A DNA stretch of 64,000 nt. It comes from Lachnospiraceae bacterium. Lineage in GTDB: Bacteria; Bacillota; Clostridia; Lachnospirales; Lachnospiraceae. Below are positions 42,421 through 50,512 of this stretch, in pieces. The position numbers and the translations under genes are program-made. The notes beneath the pieces were generated by a model that was given only the letters and a program-made list of their open reading frames with translations, was not told the DNA's origin and did not search any database. The stretch spans positions 1-64,000 of the forward strand of contig QXWV01000044.1 of assembly GCA_009911195.1 (NCBI GenBank). Direction: 5' to 3'. Each line of letters starts with the position of its first letter. The first letter of the stretch is position 1.

Positions 42421-42651
42421 ATGGTGCAGTCGGTAGCGGCTGTATCCGGTGTGGGTAAAATAAGGCGTGAACCCCGGGATGCTTTTTATTCCGGAACGAA
42501 GGAAAAGGAATCCATCGAAAACTTTGCCCAGATTTTTGAAGAAGCAAAGCAAGAAACCCGGAATACTTCCATAGGCTGCCATACTACTACTTATGGACGG
42601 GATTGCAAAATACGTACCTTCTTATACCAGCCCGGTGAATACCGTTACTGA
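42421..42651 (+). CDS. small conserved-looking protein of unknown function
   Basis: 76 residues from the ATG at 42421. The frame stays open upstream as far as AAGGAGGG, with in-frame ITAAKGFSGIF and no ATG, so the real start may be a non-standard codon just after that site. The body has a charged helix (IENFAQIFEEAKQET) and a C-terminal segment CHTTTYGRDCKIRTFLY with two Cys. It has its own promoter and a strong terminator, which supports a real transcription unit. I recall similar small proteins in Clostridia but know no function. Confidence 0.6.
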   Translation: MVQSVAAVSGVGKIRREPRDAFYSGTKEKESIENFAQIFEEAKQETRNTSIGCHTTTYGRDCKIRTFLYQPGEYRY

Positions 42652-42663
42652 ATTATATGAAGA

Positions 42664-42698
42664 AACAGCAGGCCGCTCATACAGGGCCTGCTGTTTTT
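42664..42698 (+). terminator. terminator of the small orphan gene
   Basis: AACAGCAGGCC (42664-42674) pairs with GGCCTGCTGTT (42685-42695), a GC-rich 11-bp stem followed by a T run. It lies between the plus-strand orphan gene and the convergent MotB-like gene. Confidence 0.9.
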
Positions 42699-42723
42699 TT
42701 ACCTTATAGGAAATTATTCATAG

Positions 42724-43650
42724 TTAAGGGGCAGGTGTCAAAATCCCCGATATCTTTTCAATCATTTCATCTTCTTTCAGCCGGAATTTAATCTCCACGC
42801 GCCGGGATGAAGGCATATCCACCTCTTCCGTTGCATTGCCGAAAGCGTCCTTTTTATAAATCGGATTGCTCCAGGATTTGCCGTTAACGGTGAGAATCTG
42901 CTGAAGCTGTTCAATTTTTTCTTCGCTCAAGCCATTTCTTTTATTCAAACAGAAATCCGCCACTGCATTGGCACGTTCGTAAGACAATTCCATATTGCTC
43001 TGATAGCCGCCATCGGTGTCCGTATGCCCTTCGATAATAATTTCCGCAATATAGCCCCTAAACTGGTCCTGTAAAAGGACATCCAAATACATAGGGATAA
43101 TCTCTTGCAGCGTTTCCTTGCTCGCAGCAGTAAGGGTGGCGCTGTTGTAGCGGAATAACACATCGGAGGAAAAGGTAATCGACCCCGTTTGGGCATCCAC
43201 TTTCATACTGGAATTATTGAAAGCGGACTGCAAAGCGCCAATAATATCCGTGCGGATTCCTACAATATTTCGCAGTTCATCCTTTGTTGCCGCCAACTCT
43301 TGTTTCCCGTTTTCGATTTCCAGGTAAGCGTTATTTAATTCCTCCTGGGTTAAAGCCGCCTGGGCATAGGCATCTTGTAGCTGGGCCAGCGAGGCAGCCA
43401 GTTCTTCGTTGGACTTTTCCACTTCGGCTTTGGAATTCTCCAAATCCGTAATCACGGAATCTAGCTGCGTCCGGGCAGTATCCAGTTCCAGGCGGGTTTT
43501 GTCCAAATCTTCCGTCTTTTGTTTATAAATGGATAGGGTAATGGCTATCAGCAGGATAAACATTAGCAAAAGCGCTGCCATCATGTCCGAATAGGACTGC
43601 CAATAGCTATGCTCTGCGAAAGCCTCCCTGTTCTTTCGTCTATTTTTCAT
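42724..43650 (-). CDS. MotB/OmpA-like peptidoglycan-binding proton-channel subunit (ZorB-like)
   Basis: 308 residues. A short basic N-terminus precedes one membrane helix (about 20-42) that carries the conserved MotB-type Asp, D22 in SYSDMMAALLLMF. A coiled coil (about 45-130, repeated ELAASLAQLQ and ELAATKDELR) leads to an OmpA-like domain (about 165-300) with IIIEGHTDTDGG, ELSYERANAVADF and MPSSRRVEIKFRL. It would be the stator half fixed to peptidoglycan. It overlaps the MotA-like gene by 11 bases. The window has no flagellar genes, so a motility role is unlikely; ZorB of Zorya defence and other orphan pairs share this architecture. Confidence 0.85.
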   Translation of the reverse strand: MKNRRKNREAFAEHSYWQSYSDMMAALLLMFILLIAITLSIYKQKTEDLDKTRLELDTARTQLDSVITDLENSKAEVEKSNEELAASLAQLQDAYAQAALTQEELNNAYLEIENGKQELAATKDELRNIVGIRTDIIGALQSAFNNSSMKVDAQTGSITFSSDVLFRYNSATLTAASKETLQEIIPMYLDVLLQDQFRGYIAEIIIEGHTDTDGGYQSNMELSYERANAVADFCLNKRNGLSEEKIEQLQQILTVNGKSWSNPIYKKDAFGNATEEVDMPSSRRVEIKFRLKEDEMIEKISGILTPAP

Positions 43651-44803
43651 ACAGGCTCCTCATCTGGTCAAATGCATATAACTGGCTGGAAATTTCCTCA
43701 TTAATTTCATTGCATGTATTTTCCAGCTTTGCCTTCTGTTCCTTTAACTGGCCGGCAAATTCTTCCTGCCTGTCCATAACCTTGGTAAGGGCCAATTGTA
43801 CATTGCGGTTCACTTCTACTAAAGCGGCCACCGAATCTATCAGTTCTTTGGCGTTGGCGGTATTTACCGTCTGGGCTTCCCCGGCGGCTTTCAATGCATT
43901 GCCCAGCTTTCGGAAATCGGTATCCAGAGCCGTCTGCATCTGGCCGGTAAACTGCTCCACAATCCGTCCTACCCCTGCAGTCTGCTCTGCCGACGTTCCC
44001 TTCATCATCTCCAGCATTTGTTTTAAGGCACTGGACATGTTTGCCTGATAAACAAGCATAGCGGCCGAAGCCTCATCTTCCCTTGCGGCATGGGGCTGTG
44101 CGGTCTGGCGGAACATACATAAAAATTCTTCCAGCTTTTCATAAGCATCCGACATAATGCTGCGGTAAATGAAATTAAATACTAAGGAAAAGAAGATACC
44201 ATATACTGAAGTATGGAAAGCCACTTTCATGCCCGAAAGCAAAGCCCCTACGTTATCGGAAACGGTAAAAATATCGTTGCCGCTAAAAGAGCCAAGCCCA
44301 AGCGAAAGCCCCAGGAAAGTTCCCAGGATTCCCAGACCGGTTAAAGTTCCGGAAAGCCCGGAATTGAAGAAATTCAGGCTTATCCTGTCCATAAGGTCTT
44401 CGTTGATATATTCTTCTATATCACAAGGGGCGGAAATTCCCCGCTTCGTCCGAAGGCTTTTAATTCTAAGGCGGTATTTATTGAAAGCAGTCCTTAGTTC
44501 CTCGTTTTCAAAAGCATCATTCCGCTCTTGATAATTACCCCAAAGATTTTTGCCGTTTGCATCCTTATACTCTTTTTGAAGCCTGCTTGTGAAAGCTACC
44601 AATTCATCCGTAATATAACTCAGCCTACTGAAACTGATAGCCGAAATGACAAATAAAATGCCTATAATGATTAAAAAGGCAATGTTAATCGTTAAATTTA
44701 CTAAAGAACCTTCCCCTCCGGTAAATACGCCGTTCACATATAAAACAAATGCCGCGGCAATGACATAAACTAAAAATAATATATAGTATAATCTGCTCTT
44801 CAT
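43640..44803 (-). CDS. MotA/TolQ/ExbB-like proton-channel protein (ZorA-like)
   Basis: 387 residues from the ATG at 44803 (GGGAG upstream); the frame opens at 44848. Two N-terminal membrane helices are followed by a cytoplasmic loop, then the paired channel helices (SGLSGTLTGLGILGTFLGLS and VGALLSGMKVAFHTSVYGIF). A long C-terminal helical region (about 270-385) with heptad-like repeats projects into the cytoplasm. With the MotB-like partner it would form a 5:2 ion-driven motor. A long cytoplasmic tail is the feature that separates ZorA-like proteins from ordinary MotA. No ZorC, ZorD or ZorE is adjacent, so it is an orphan pair of unknown role. Confidence 0.82.
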   Translation of the reverse strand: MKSRLYYILFLVYVIAAAFVLYVNGVFTGGEGSLVNLTINIAFLIIIGILFVISAISFSRLSYITDELVAFTSRLQKEYKDANGKNLWGNYQERNDAFENEELRTAFNKYRLRIKSLRTKRGISAPCDIEEYINEDLMDRISLNFFNSGLSGTLTGLGILGTFLGLSLGLGSFSGNDIFTVSDNVGALLSGMKVAFHTSVYGIFFSLVFNFIYRSIMSDAYEKLEEFLCMFRQTAQPHAAREDEASAAMLVYQANMSSALKQMLEMMKGTSAEQTAGVGRIVEQFTGQMQTALDTDFRKLGNALKAAGEAQTVNTANAKELIDSVAALVEVNRNVQLALTKVMDRQEEFAGQLKEQKAKLENTCNEINEEISSQLYAFDQMRSLYEK

Positions 44804-44943
44804 CTGTACTCCCATCCCGTGCCGCGGCCTGTTTCCGTTTTTTACCATTTACCACGGACACGTTTCTTTACTATAAAACGTACCACATTTTAAACAGTAA
44901 CTCAATATACTTAATAAAACCTTAATAGAATCCTAAACGGAAT

Positions 44944-45465
44944 TTATGAATTATTTTTCAAATGGTTTTCTGCAAACCGTAACGCCGAAGCAATGGGGAG
45001 AATCAATATCCCGCAGAAAAAATTGCTGATTCCATGAATAAAATCCCAGGGCAGCCCGGCTACAATCCATGCTATCGTTCCTTTCAGGCTAAGGCCATGC
45101 AATACCGCCTGCACTGGCGCATATAACGTTCCAAATAAAAAGCCATGCATGGCACATACTGCCATATATATCAGGGGCTGTATTTTTTTCGGCATTTTCT
45201 TTGGCAGGAGCATAGTAGCCCCCCAAAGGACAGCCCATACATAAAGATATGGTATCCACCATGTGGCAAAGCCATAGAAAATGCCATTTAAAAGTACATA
45301 AATATAGATAGGGTACAATGCCTTTTTCCTATATACAATGGTGTAAGCGATAGTAAAGACCCCCAACAGATGGATATTCGGCGCGAATTCCATAATAATC
45401 TTGGAAATATACATAACAGTTCCAAGCATGGCAAAGACTGCCATCTCTTTCGTTGAAATTTTCAC
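44944..45465 (-). CDS. ECF transporter S component, probably for cobalamin or a precursor
   Basis: 173 residues starting at a GTG (45465) with AGGTGG upstream. Hydrophobic with about five to six membrane helices; TKEMAVFAMLGTVMYISKI and PNIHLLGVFTIAYTIVYRK resemble S components that bind vitamins and are energised by EcfA/EcfT. It begins 2 bases after the DUF4430 stop, so the two are translationally coupled and share the cobalamin riboswitch. Substrate is inferred from that riboswitch: cobalamin, cobinamide or a lower-ligand base. EcfA/EcfT are not in the window and are presumably shared modules elsewhere. Confidence 0.8.
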   Translation of the reverse strand: MKISTKEMAVFAMLGTVMYISKIIMEFAPNIHLLGVFTIAYTIVYRKKALYPIYIYVLLNGIFYGFATWWIPYLYVWAVLWGATMLLPKKMPKKIQPLIYMAVCAMHGFLFGTLYAPVQAVLHGLSLKGTIAWIVAGLPWDFIHGISNFFCGILILPIASALRFAENHLKNNS

Positions 45466-45467
45466 AG

Positions 45468-45932
45468 TTATTCCACCTGAAAAGAGTAATTCTCCCCTTC
45501 CTTTATTTCAGTGGCATCCACCCCTGTCTGTGCATATTCTCCATTTATGTAAAATGCCCAGTAGACCCCATCCGTATCGTAATCGGCAGTCACACCGTTC
45601 ACTGTCTTGACAAAAAGCCCGTACTGCCCTTCCTCCCCGGCAATCAGGCCCAATTCCATTAACGCATCCCCTACGGTTGTTTTATCCGTGTGAATTTCAA
45701 ATTGGGTTTCTTTGCCTTCCTTATCCACTACGGTAAGAGGAAATACCTTCTCCCCATTCCCCAGCACACTTCCGTCCGCCAAAACAGCCATTTCCTCCCC
45801 ATCGGAAGTGGATGTCGCTCCGTCCGCATTTCCTGTTTTCCCATTACAGCCAGTTGTAAACAGTGCCATAGCCACAATAAGCACAATACAAAGGATGAAT
45901 GACAATGATTTTTTTCCATGTTTTCTCTGCAT
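45468..45932 (-). CDS. DUF4430 lipoprotein
   Basis: 154 residues. A lipoprotein signal peptide ends with the lipobox FTTGC (Cys about 29). A short Ser/Asp/Gly linker leads to a DUF4430 domain (about 60-154) with the ending VYWAFYINGEYAQTGVDATEI that is typical of the family; DUF4430 is related to the C-terminal domain of transcobalamin and intrinsic factor. Under a cobalamin riboswitch and upstream of an ECF S component, it is a good candidate for a surface corrinoid-binding protein. Binding is inference. AAAGGAG precedes the ATG. Confidence 0.85.
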   Translation of the reverse strand: MQRKHGKKSLSFILCIVLIVAMALFTTGCNGKTGNADGATSTSDGEEMAVLADGSVLGNGEKVFPLTVVDKEGKETQFEIHTDKTTVGDALMELGLIAGEEGQYGLFVKTVNGVTADYDTDGVYWAFYINGEYAQTGVDATEIKEGENYSFQVE

Positions 45933-45998
45933 AGTATTATCTCCTTTGGTTTTTATTTCCTCTCAGAACCGGCGCCCGCGGCTAAAGAGAGAATTTTT

Positions 45999-46160
45999 GC
46001 CTGGATATTCCGACTTGGCACTCCAATGGCCAGCCTTCTCGGAGCTTTGCTCCAATGGCAATTCCTAAAGTGTGGCATTTAGTCAGGCCGATGGTATTGC
46101 GTTTGCCTTACGGCGACGGGCTCGTATAGGACTTTCACCTATTTCCCCAAGCAGTCTAAA
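45999..46160 (-). ncRNA. cobalamin riboswitch
   Basis: On the minus strand the conserved core reads GGTGAAAGTCC, then CGAGCCCGTCGCCGTAA, then TGCCAC, then a stem GGAGCAAAGCTCC before GAGAAGGC, and finally the B12-box-like GCCAAGTCGG with ATCCAGGC (45999-46019). This is the order found in the cobalamin aptamer. A promoter lies directly upstream at 46165-46193, and an expression platform with CTCTC/GAGAG pairing lies at 45960-45998 before the DUF4430 gene. High corrinoid is expected to reduce expression of the two transport genes. Confidence 0.85.
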
Positions 46161-46164
46161 ATTA

Positions 46165-46193
46165 ATCATATGCTTTTGTGCCCATTCAGTCAA
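46165..46193 (-). promoter_or_regulatory. promoter of the cobalamin riboswitch transcript
   Basis: Minus-strand TTGACT (46188-46193) and TATGAT (46165-46170) with 17-bp spacing. The predicted start near 46158 coincides with the 5' edge of the aptamer. Confidence 0.75.
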
Positions 46194-46301
46194 CCCCGTT
46201 TCTTATATCACATCAGGCAAAATCAAGTTGGTAAGCCGCATAAAATGCCCAAAGGATGTACAAAATATAGAAAAATAATTTTTAGCAAAGGGGTTCATAC
46301 C

Positions 46302-47738
46302 ATGGAGCTTTCTTCCAGTCTGGAAAAAAATATAGAACAGATACAGTCAATCTTTCCCATCCCTCAAAGCTTTGATATCGTTACCCGAAATTTATTCCTG
46401 GGCGAAACAAAAGGGTATTGGATTGGAATCAACGGCTTTTGCCGGGTGGAACTGCTGCAGCAGATTTTTTCGGATTTACAAAATCCCCTTTATATGAAGG
46501 ATAGCAAAATAGAAGATATCGAAAGATACCTGAATGCTAAAATCGGTTATGCGCAGGCTGCGCTTAGCAGTAGCTGGGAAGATATTACCCGAAATATCTT
46601 AAGCGGCCCTTCCGCATTGTTTATCGATGGGTTTGCCCAGGCAATTCTTCTGGATGTGCGTACCTATCCTGCCAGAAATGTCAGCGAGCCGGATACGGAG
46701 CGGGTTACTTTGGGAGCCAGGGATGGCTTTGTGGAAACCATGCTCTTTAATACCAATCTTATCCGCCGCCGTATCCGTTCTCCAAAGATGACCTTTGAAA
46801 TGATGTCCATAGGAAGGGAAAGCAAAACCGATGTGGCCATAGCCTATATGGATGGCAGTGTGAATAAGGTTTTTTTATCCCGGTTAAAGCAGTCCCTTAA
46901 TGGACTATCCGTCACTTCTCTAACCATGGGAGCCAAAAGCCTGGAAGAACTGCTTGTAAAAAAGCGTTGGTTTCATCCCCTGCCATGCATGCACTATACG
47001 GAGCGGCCGGATGTGGCCTGCAGCTTTCTTATGGAAGGGCATATCGCCGTGATTGTGGATAATTCCCCTTCGGTACTGATTTTGCCCTGTACGGTTTTTC
47101 AGTTCATGCAAAGCCCGGAAGACTATTATAAAAGCCCTGTGGTAGGCACATACTTCCGGCTCATCCGTTTTCTGTGCATACCGGTGAGCCTTATTCTCAT
47201 GCCCCTGTTTCTCCTTCTTACCGTATACTTTCCAGGTTTTTCGGAACAATGGGGAATACTGTCCACAGAAGCCCTTCCTGGTCCGACCATTATTTTTTAT
47301 GTTTTTGCGGTGGAATTTCTTCTGGATTTGTTTAAATATTCCGCCTCTGTCAGTTCCAGCAGATTTTCCGGCTCCTTATCCATTATTGGAGGCTTGATTA
47401 TTGGGGATATTGCTGTGGAGCTAAACTGGGCTTCCATTGAAATTTTATTTTATGCTGCCGTCACCCTGCTGACCAGTTTGTCATTGGCCAGCATAGAATT
47501 CAGCGACGGCCTTAGGGTTTACCGGCTGTTTTTGGTAATAATAACCGCCCTTTTTGGGATATGGGGATTCCTGGGAGGGCTCGTCCTTGTGTTATACTCC
47601 GTTATAACTACCCCGGTGTTTGGCGGCATGAGCTATTTTTGGCCCTTATACCCTTTTTGCTGGAAAGCTTTGCGTACCTTACTGTTCCGCTATCCAACGG
47701 CCAGCGCCCAGCCCAGTAAAGTATGGAGCCGCCATTAG
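46302..47738 (+). CDS. GerA family spore germination protein, SpoVAF-like
   Basis: 478 residues from the ATG at 46302, which has AAAGGGG about 9 bases upstream; the frame opens at 46170. A soluble N-terminal domain (about 1-245) contains YPARNVSEPDTERVTLGARD, GFVETMLFNTNLIRRRIRSP and IGRESKTDVAIAYM. After EGHIAVIVDNSPSVLILP comes a domain of about five membrane helices (280-450). This resembles SpoVAF more than classic GerAA receptors, partly because of its length and the lack of GerB/GerC neighbours. It would sit in the spore inner membrane and affect release of dipicolinate. Its 5' region is divergent from, and close to, the riboswitch promoter. Confidence 0.82.
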   Translation: MELSSSLEKNIEQIQSIFPIPQSFDIVTRNLFLGETKGYWIGINGFCRVELLQQIFSDLQNPLYMKDSKIEDIERYLNAKIGYAQAALSSSWEDITRNILSGPSALFIDGFAQAILLDVRTYPARNVSEPDTERVTLGARDGFVETMLFNTNLIRRRIRSPKMTFEMMSIGRESKTDVAIAYMDGSVNKVFLSRLKQSLNGLSVTSLTMGAKSLEELLVKKRWFHPLPCMHYTERPDVACSFLMEGHIAVIVDNSPSVLILPCTVFQFMQSPEDYYKSPVVGTYFRLIRFLCIPVSLILMPLFLLLTVYFPGFSEQWGILSTEALPGPTIIFYVFAVEFLLDLFKYSASVSSSRFSGSLSIIGGLIIGDIAVELNWASIEILFYAAVTLLTSLSLASIEFSDGLRVYRLFLVIITALFGIWGFLGGLVLVLYSVITTPVFGGMSYFWPLYPFCWKALRTLLFRYPTASAQPSKVWSRH

Positions 47739-47764
47739 AACTTGGAAATGAAGCATAAATATTT

Positions 47765-47902
47765 TTAATGGCAACGGCCGCCGCAATGTCCACAGTCGCC
47801 GCCGCATTGAATGGATTTGCCGTTCTTTTTATCTCTTATGATACTTTTTACTGCCAATAATATGCCGCATAAAACAACCAAACCAACAATGAATGTTCCC
47901 AT
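47765..47902 (-). CDS. FeoB-associated Cys-rich membrane peptide
   Basis: 45 residues, read directly from the sequence. AGGAGG precedes the ATG at 47902. Residues 3-22 (TFIVGLVVLCGIILA-like hydrophobic run) form one membrane helix, followed by a basic stretch RDKKNGK and a Cys-rich tail CGGDCGHCGGRCH. This is the architecture of the small FeoB-associated Cys-rich membrane proteins found beside feoB in Clostridia. It follows feoB by 63 bases on the same strand and is presumably co-expressed. The Cys cluster may bind iron, which is inference. Confidence 0.85.
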   Translation of the reverse strand: MGTFIVGLVVLCGILLAVKSIIRDKKNGKSIQCGGDCGHCGGRCH

Positions 47903-47965
47903 AAATTCCTCCTGTCATTTGCGTTTTGCCAAAGAATCTTATTTATATATACGATTCCACATTTT

Positions 47966-50158
47966 TTATTTTATAGTCATCATTTTATTTATTGTATTTC
48001 TATTTAGTTTTAGTGTGCCACTTTCTCTATACGGGCGTAAGAGCAAATAGAGGAAACCGATAATCAGCAAGATAGCGGTTATCGTACCAATGCTAATGAT
48101 GCCGGCTGTGATAAACATTCCTATCTGGAAAACGCAAAGGGCAGCTACATAAGCGAAAAGTGTCTGATAGCCGATGGCGAACCAGAACCATTTGATGTTA
48201 TTCATTTCCCGCTTTATTGCACCCATAGCCGCAAAGCAAGGGGCGCATAAAAGGTTAAATACTAAGAAGGAATAAGCAGCTACGGCAGACATGCTGCCTG
48301 CCAGCATTCCCCAGATTTCAGTTCCTTCTTCCGCAACTTCCGCAAACCCAAAAAGAATCCCGAAAGTGCCCACTACGTTTTCCTTTGCGACAAGGCCGGT
48401 AATAGCCGCCACTGCATAACGCCAATCACCCCATCCTAAAGGGATAAACAGCCAGCTAATTCCGTTTCCGATATTGGCTAGAATACTATGGTTCAGCTCC
48501 ATATCTTCCAGCATACAAAACTGCCCATCCACAAAACCAAAATAAGTGGTAAACCAAATAATAATCGTCGATAAGAGTATAATCGTTCCCGCTTTTTTCA
48601 TAAAGGACCATCCCCTCTCCCACATGCTTCTCAACACATTGGAAACAGTAGGCATATGATAAGCGGGAAGCTCCATCACAAAGGGGGCAGGCTCTCCGGC
48701 AAAAAGTTTCGTTTTTTTCAGGATAATCCCGGAGGAGATAATCGCCGCGATTCCCATAAAATAAGCGCTGGGGGCTACCCACCATGCCCCATCAAATAAA
48801 GCTCCGGCAATCAATGCGATAATGGGAAGCTTTGCCCCGCAGGGAATAAATGTAGTGGTCACAATGGTCATTTTCCTATCCCTGTCATTTTCAATGGTAC
48901 GGGATGCCATTATTCCGGGAACACCACAGCCTGTTCCGATGAGCATAGGGATAAAAGATTTTCCGGAAAGGCCGAACTTGCGGAAAATTCTGTCCATAAT
49001 AAAAGCAGTCCTGGCCATATATCCGCAGCTTTCTAAAAAGGCAAGAAAAATAAACAGCACAAACATTTGAGGAACAAAGCCAAGTACAGCCCCTACACCT
49101 GCTATGATGCCTTCCAGGATAAGCCCCTGCAGCCAATCCGCGCAGTTTAGTGTCTCCAGCAATGCTGAAGCCAAGGCAGGAATGCCCGGGATTTCCAGCC
49201 CGAACAGGCTCCAGCCATCCCCGAATACTCCGTCCCCCATCCAAGCGGTTGCCCAGCTTCCCACTGTTGTTACCGAAAAATAATACACAACAAACATTAC
49301 AGCCGCAAAAATAGGCAATGCCAGGAAACGGTTTGTTACAATCTTATCAATTTTATCCGATACCGTCAATTCTCCCTTTTTGGCCTTATTAACACATTCT
49401 CCTACAATAGAAGAAATATAAACATATCTTTCATTGGCAATGATGCTTTCCGCATCATCCTCCATGGTTTCTTCCAATTGATTGATAATACCCTCTATAT
49501 CAGGCATGATGGACATGGAAGAAAAAATTTTGTCATCTCTTTCCAGCAGTTTAATGGCATAAAAACGTTTCTGGACATCTGGAATATCCTGCCCTAATTT
49601 TTTTTCGATTTCTTCCAACGCTTTTTCCACCACAAAGGCAAATGGATGGACGGGAAAATTTTTCTTGCAGTGTTTGGATAGGGCTACTGCCTTTTCGGCC
49701 ACTTCCTGGATACCTGTTCCTTTTAATGCGGATATTTCAACTACATCACAGCCCAGTTTCCTACTCAGTTTATCCATATGTATTTTGTCTCCATTTTTTG
49801 CTACAATATCCATCATATTGACGGCCATAATCATAGGAATGCCCAATTCCATAAGCTGGGTGCTCAAATATAAGTTTCGCTCAATATTGGTTCCGTCTAC
49901 AATATTGATGATGACATCAGGGCGCTCCCCTATCAAATAATTCCTTGCCACAACTTCCTCCAAAGTATAAGGCGAGAGGGAGTAAATACCGGGAAGGTCC
50001 GTGATGACAACATCTCTATGCCCTTTTAATTTCCCCTCTTTTTTCTCTACAGTTACTCCTGGCCAGTTCCCAACAAATTGGTTGGAACCGGTAAGGGCAT
50101 TAAATAATGTTGTTTTCCCACTGTTCGGGTTGCCCGCTAATGCAATTGTAATTGACAT
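47966..50158 (-). CDS. feoB: ferrous iron transport protein B
   Basis: 730 residues, full length. The N-terminal GTPase domain has G1 GNPNSGKTT, switch I GNWPGVTVEKKEG, G3 DLPGIYS and G4 NMMDI. A helical GDI-like region spans about 170-270. The membrane part (about 285-700) carries the two Gate motifs including ACFAAMGAIKREM-like CAPCFAAMGA and GCGVPGIMASRTI. It imports Fe2+ across the cytoplasmic membrane under anaerobic conditions. It is third in feoA-feoA-feoB, under a DtxR-type operator. Confidence 0.96.
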   Translation of the reverse strand: MSITIALAGNPNSGKTTLFNALTGSNQFVGNWPGVTVEKKEGKLKGHRDVVITDLPGIYSLSPYTLEEVVARNYLIGERPDVIINIVDGTNIERNLYLSTQLMELGIPMIMAVNMMDIVAKNGDKIHMDKLSRKLGCDVVEISALKGTGIQEVAEKAVALSKHCKKNFPVHPFAFVVEKALEEIEKKLGQDIPDVQKRFYAIKLLERDDKIFSSMSIMPDIEGIINQLEETMEDDAESIIANERYVYISSIVGECVNKAKKGELTVSDKIDKIVTNRFLALPIFAAVMFVVYYFSVTTVGSWATAWMGDGVFGDGWSLFGLEIPGIPALASALLETLNCADWLQGLILEGIIAGVGAVLGFVPQMFVLFIFLAFLESCGYMARTAFIMDRIFRKFGLSGKSFIPMLIGTGCGVPGIMASRTIENDRDRKMTIVTTTFIPCGAKLPIIALIAGALFDGAWWVAPSAYFMGIAAIISSGIILKKTKLFAGEPAPFVMELPAYHMPTVSNVLRSMWERGWSFMKKAGTIILLSTIIIWFTTYFGFVDGQFCMLEDMELNHSILANIGNGISWLFIPLGWGDWRYAVAAITGLVAKENVVGTFGILFGFAEVAEEGTEIWGMLAGSMSAVAAYSFLVFNLLCAPCFAAMGAIKREMNNIKWFWFAIGYQTLFAYVAALCVFQIGMFITAGIISIGTITAILLIIGFLYLLLRPYRESGTLKLNRNTINKMMTIK

Positions 50159-50277
50159 ATTTTACCTCTTTCCGCGTTATCGCTTTTTTCAATCTTCTTA
50201 TTTTTACAAATGATATATCCCCTTTGATTCATGCAACTATCAAAAATTAGTTGTAACTAACATATAAGGATAAAAAA

Positions 50278-50499
50278 TTACTCCACCACAATCATATCAG
50301 CATCCATTTTACGTAGCGACAATTCATATCCCCTTACTGTGACTTCCACCGGGTCACCTAAAGGCGCTACCTTACGGACAAATATGTCTACCCCTTTCGT
50401 AATTCCCATATCCATAATACGCCGTTTCACGGGTCCTTCCCCGGTTAGCTTTGTAACCTTTACCGTATTCCCGCAAGGGATTTCCTTCAAAGTCTTCAT
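50278..50499 (-). CDS. feoA: FeoA family protein (second copy)
   Basis: 73 residues with an SH3-like FeoA fold: LKEIPCGNTVKVTKLTGEG, RRIMDMGITKGVDIFVRKVAPLGDPVEVTVRGYELSLR-type core and a final acidic stretch. FeoA binds FeoB or its GTPase domain and supports iron uptake. It lies between the first feoA and feoB. The sequence MGITKG and PLGDP-VEV are canonical, so this is the classical FeoA of the pair. Confidence 0.93.
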   Translation of the reverse strand: MKTLKEIPCGNTVKVTKLTGEGPVKRRIMDMGITKGVDIFVRKVAPLGDPVEVTVRGYELSLRKMDADMIVVE

Positions 50500-50512
50500 A
50501 TTCTCTCCTTCC

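Noticed and set aside
42724-44803. Complete Zorya defence system
   Set aside because: Only ZorA/B-like genes are present. Both flanks are housekeeping or unrelated, with no ZorC/D or ZorE candidate.
42724-44803. Flagellar stator MotAB
   Set aside because: No flagellar or chemotaxis genes in the window, and the MotA-like protein has a long C-terminal helical tail unlike flagellar MotA.
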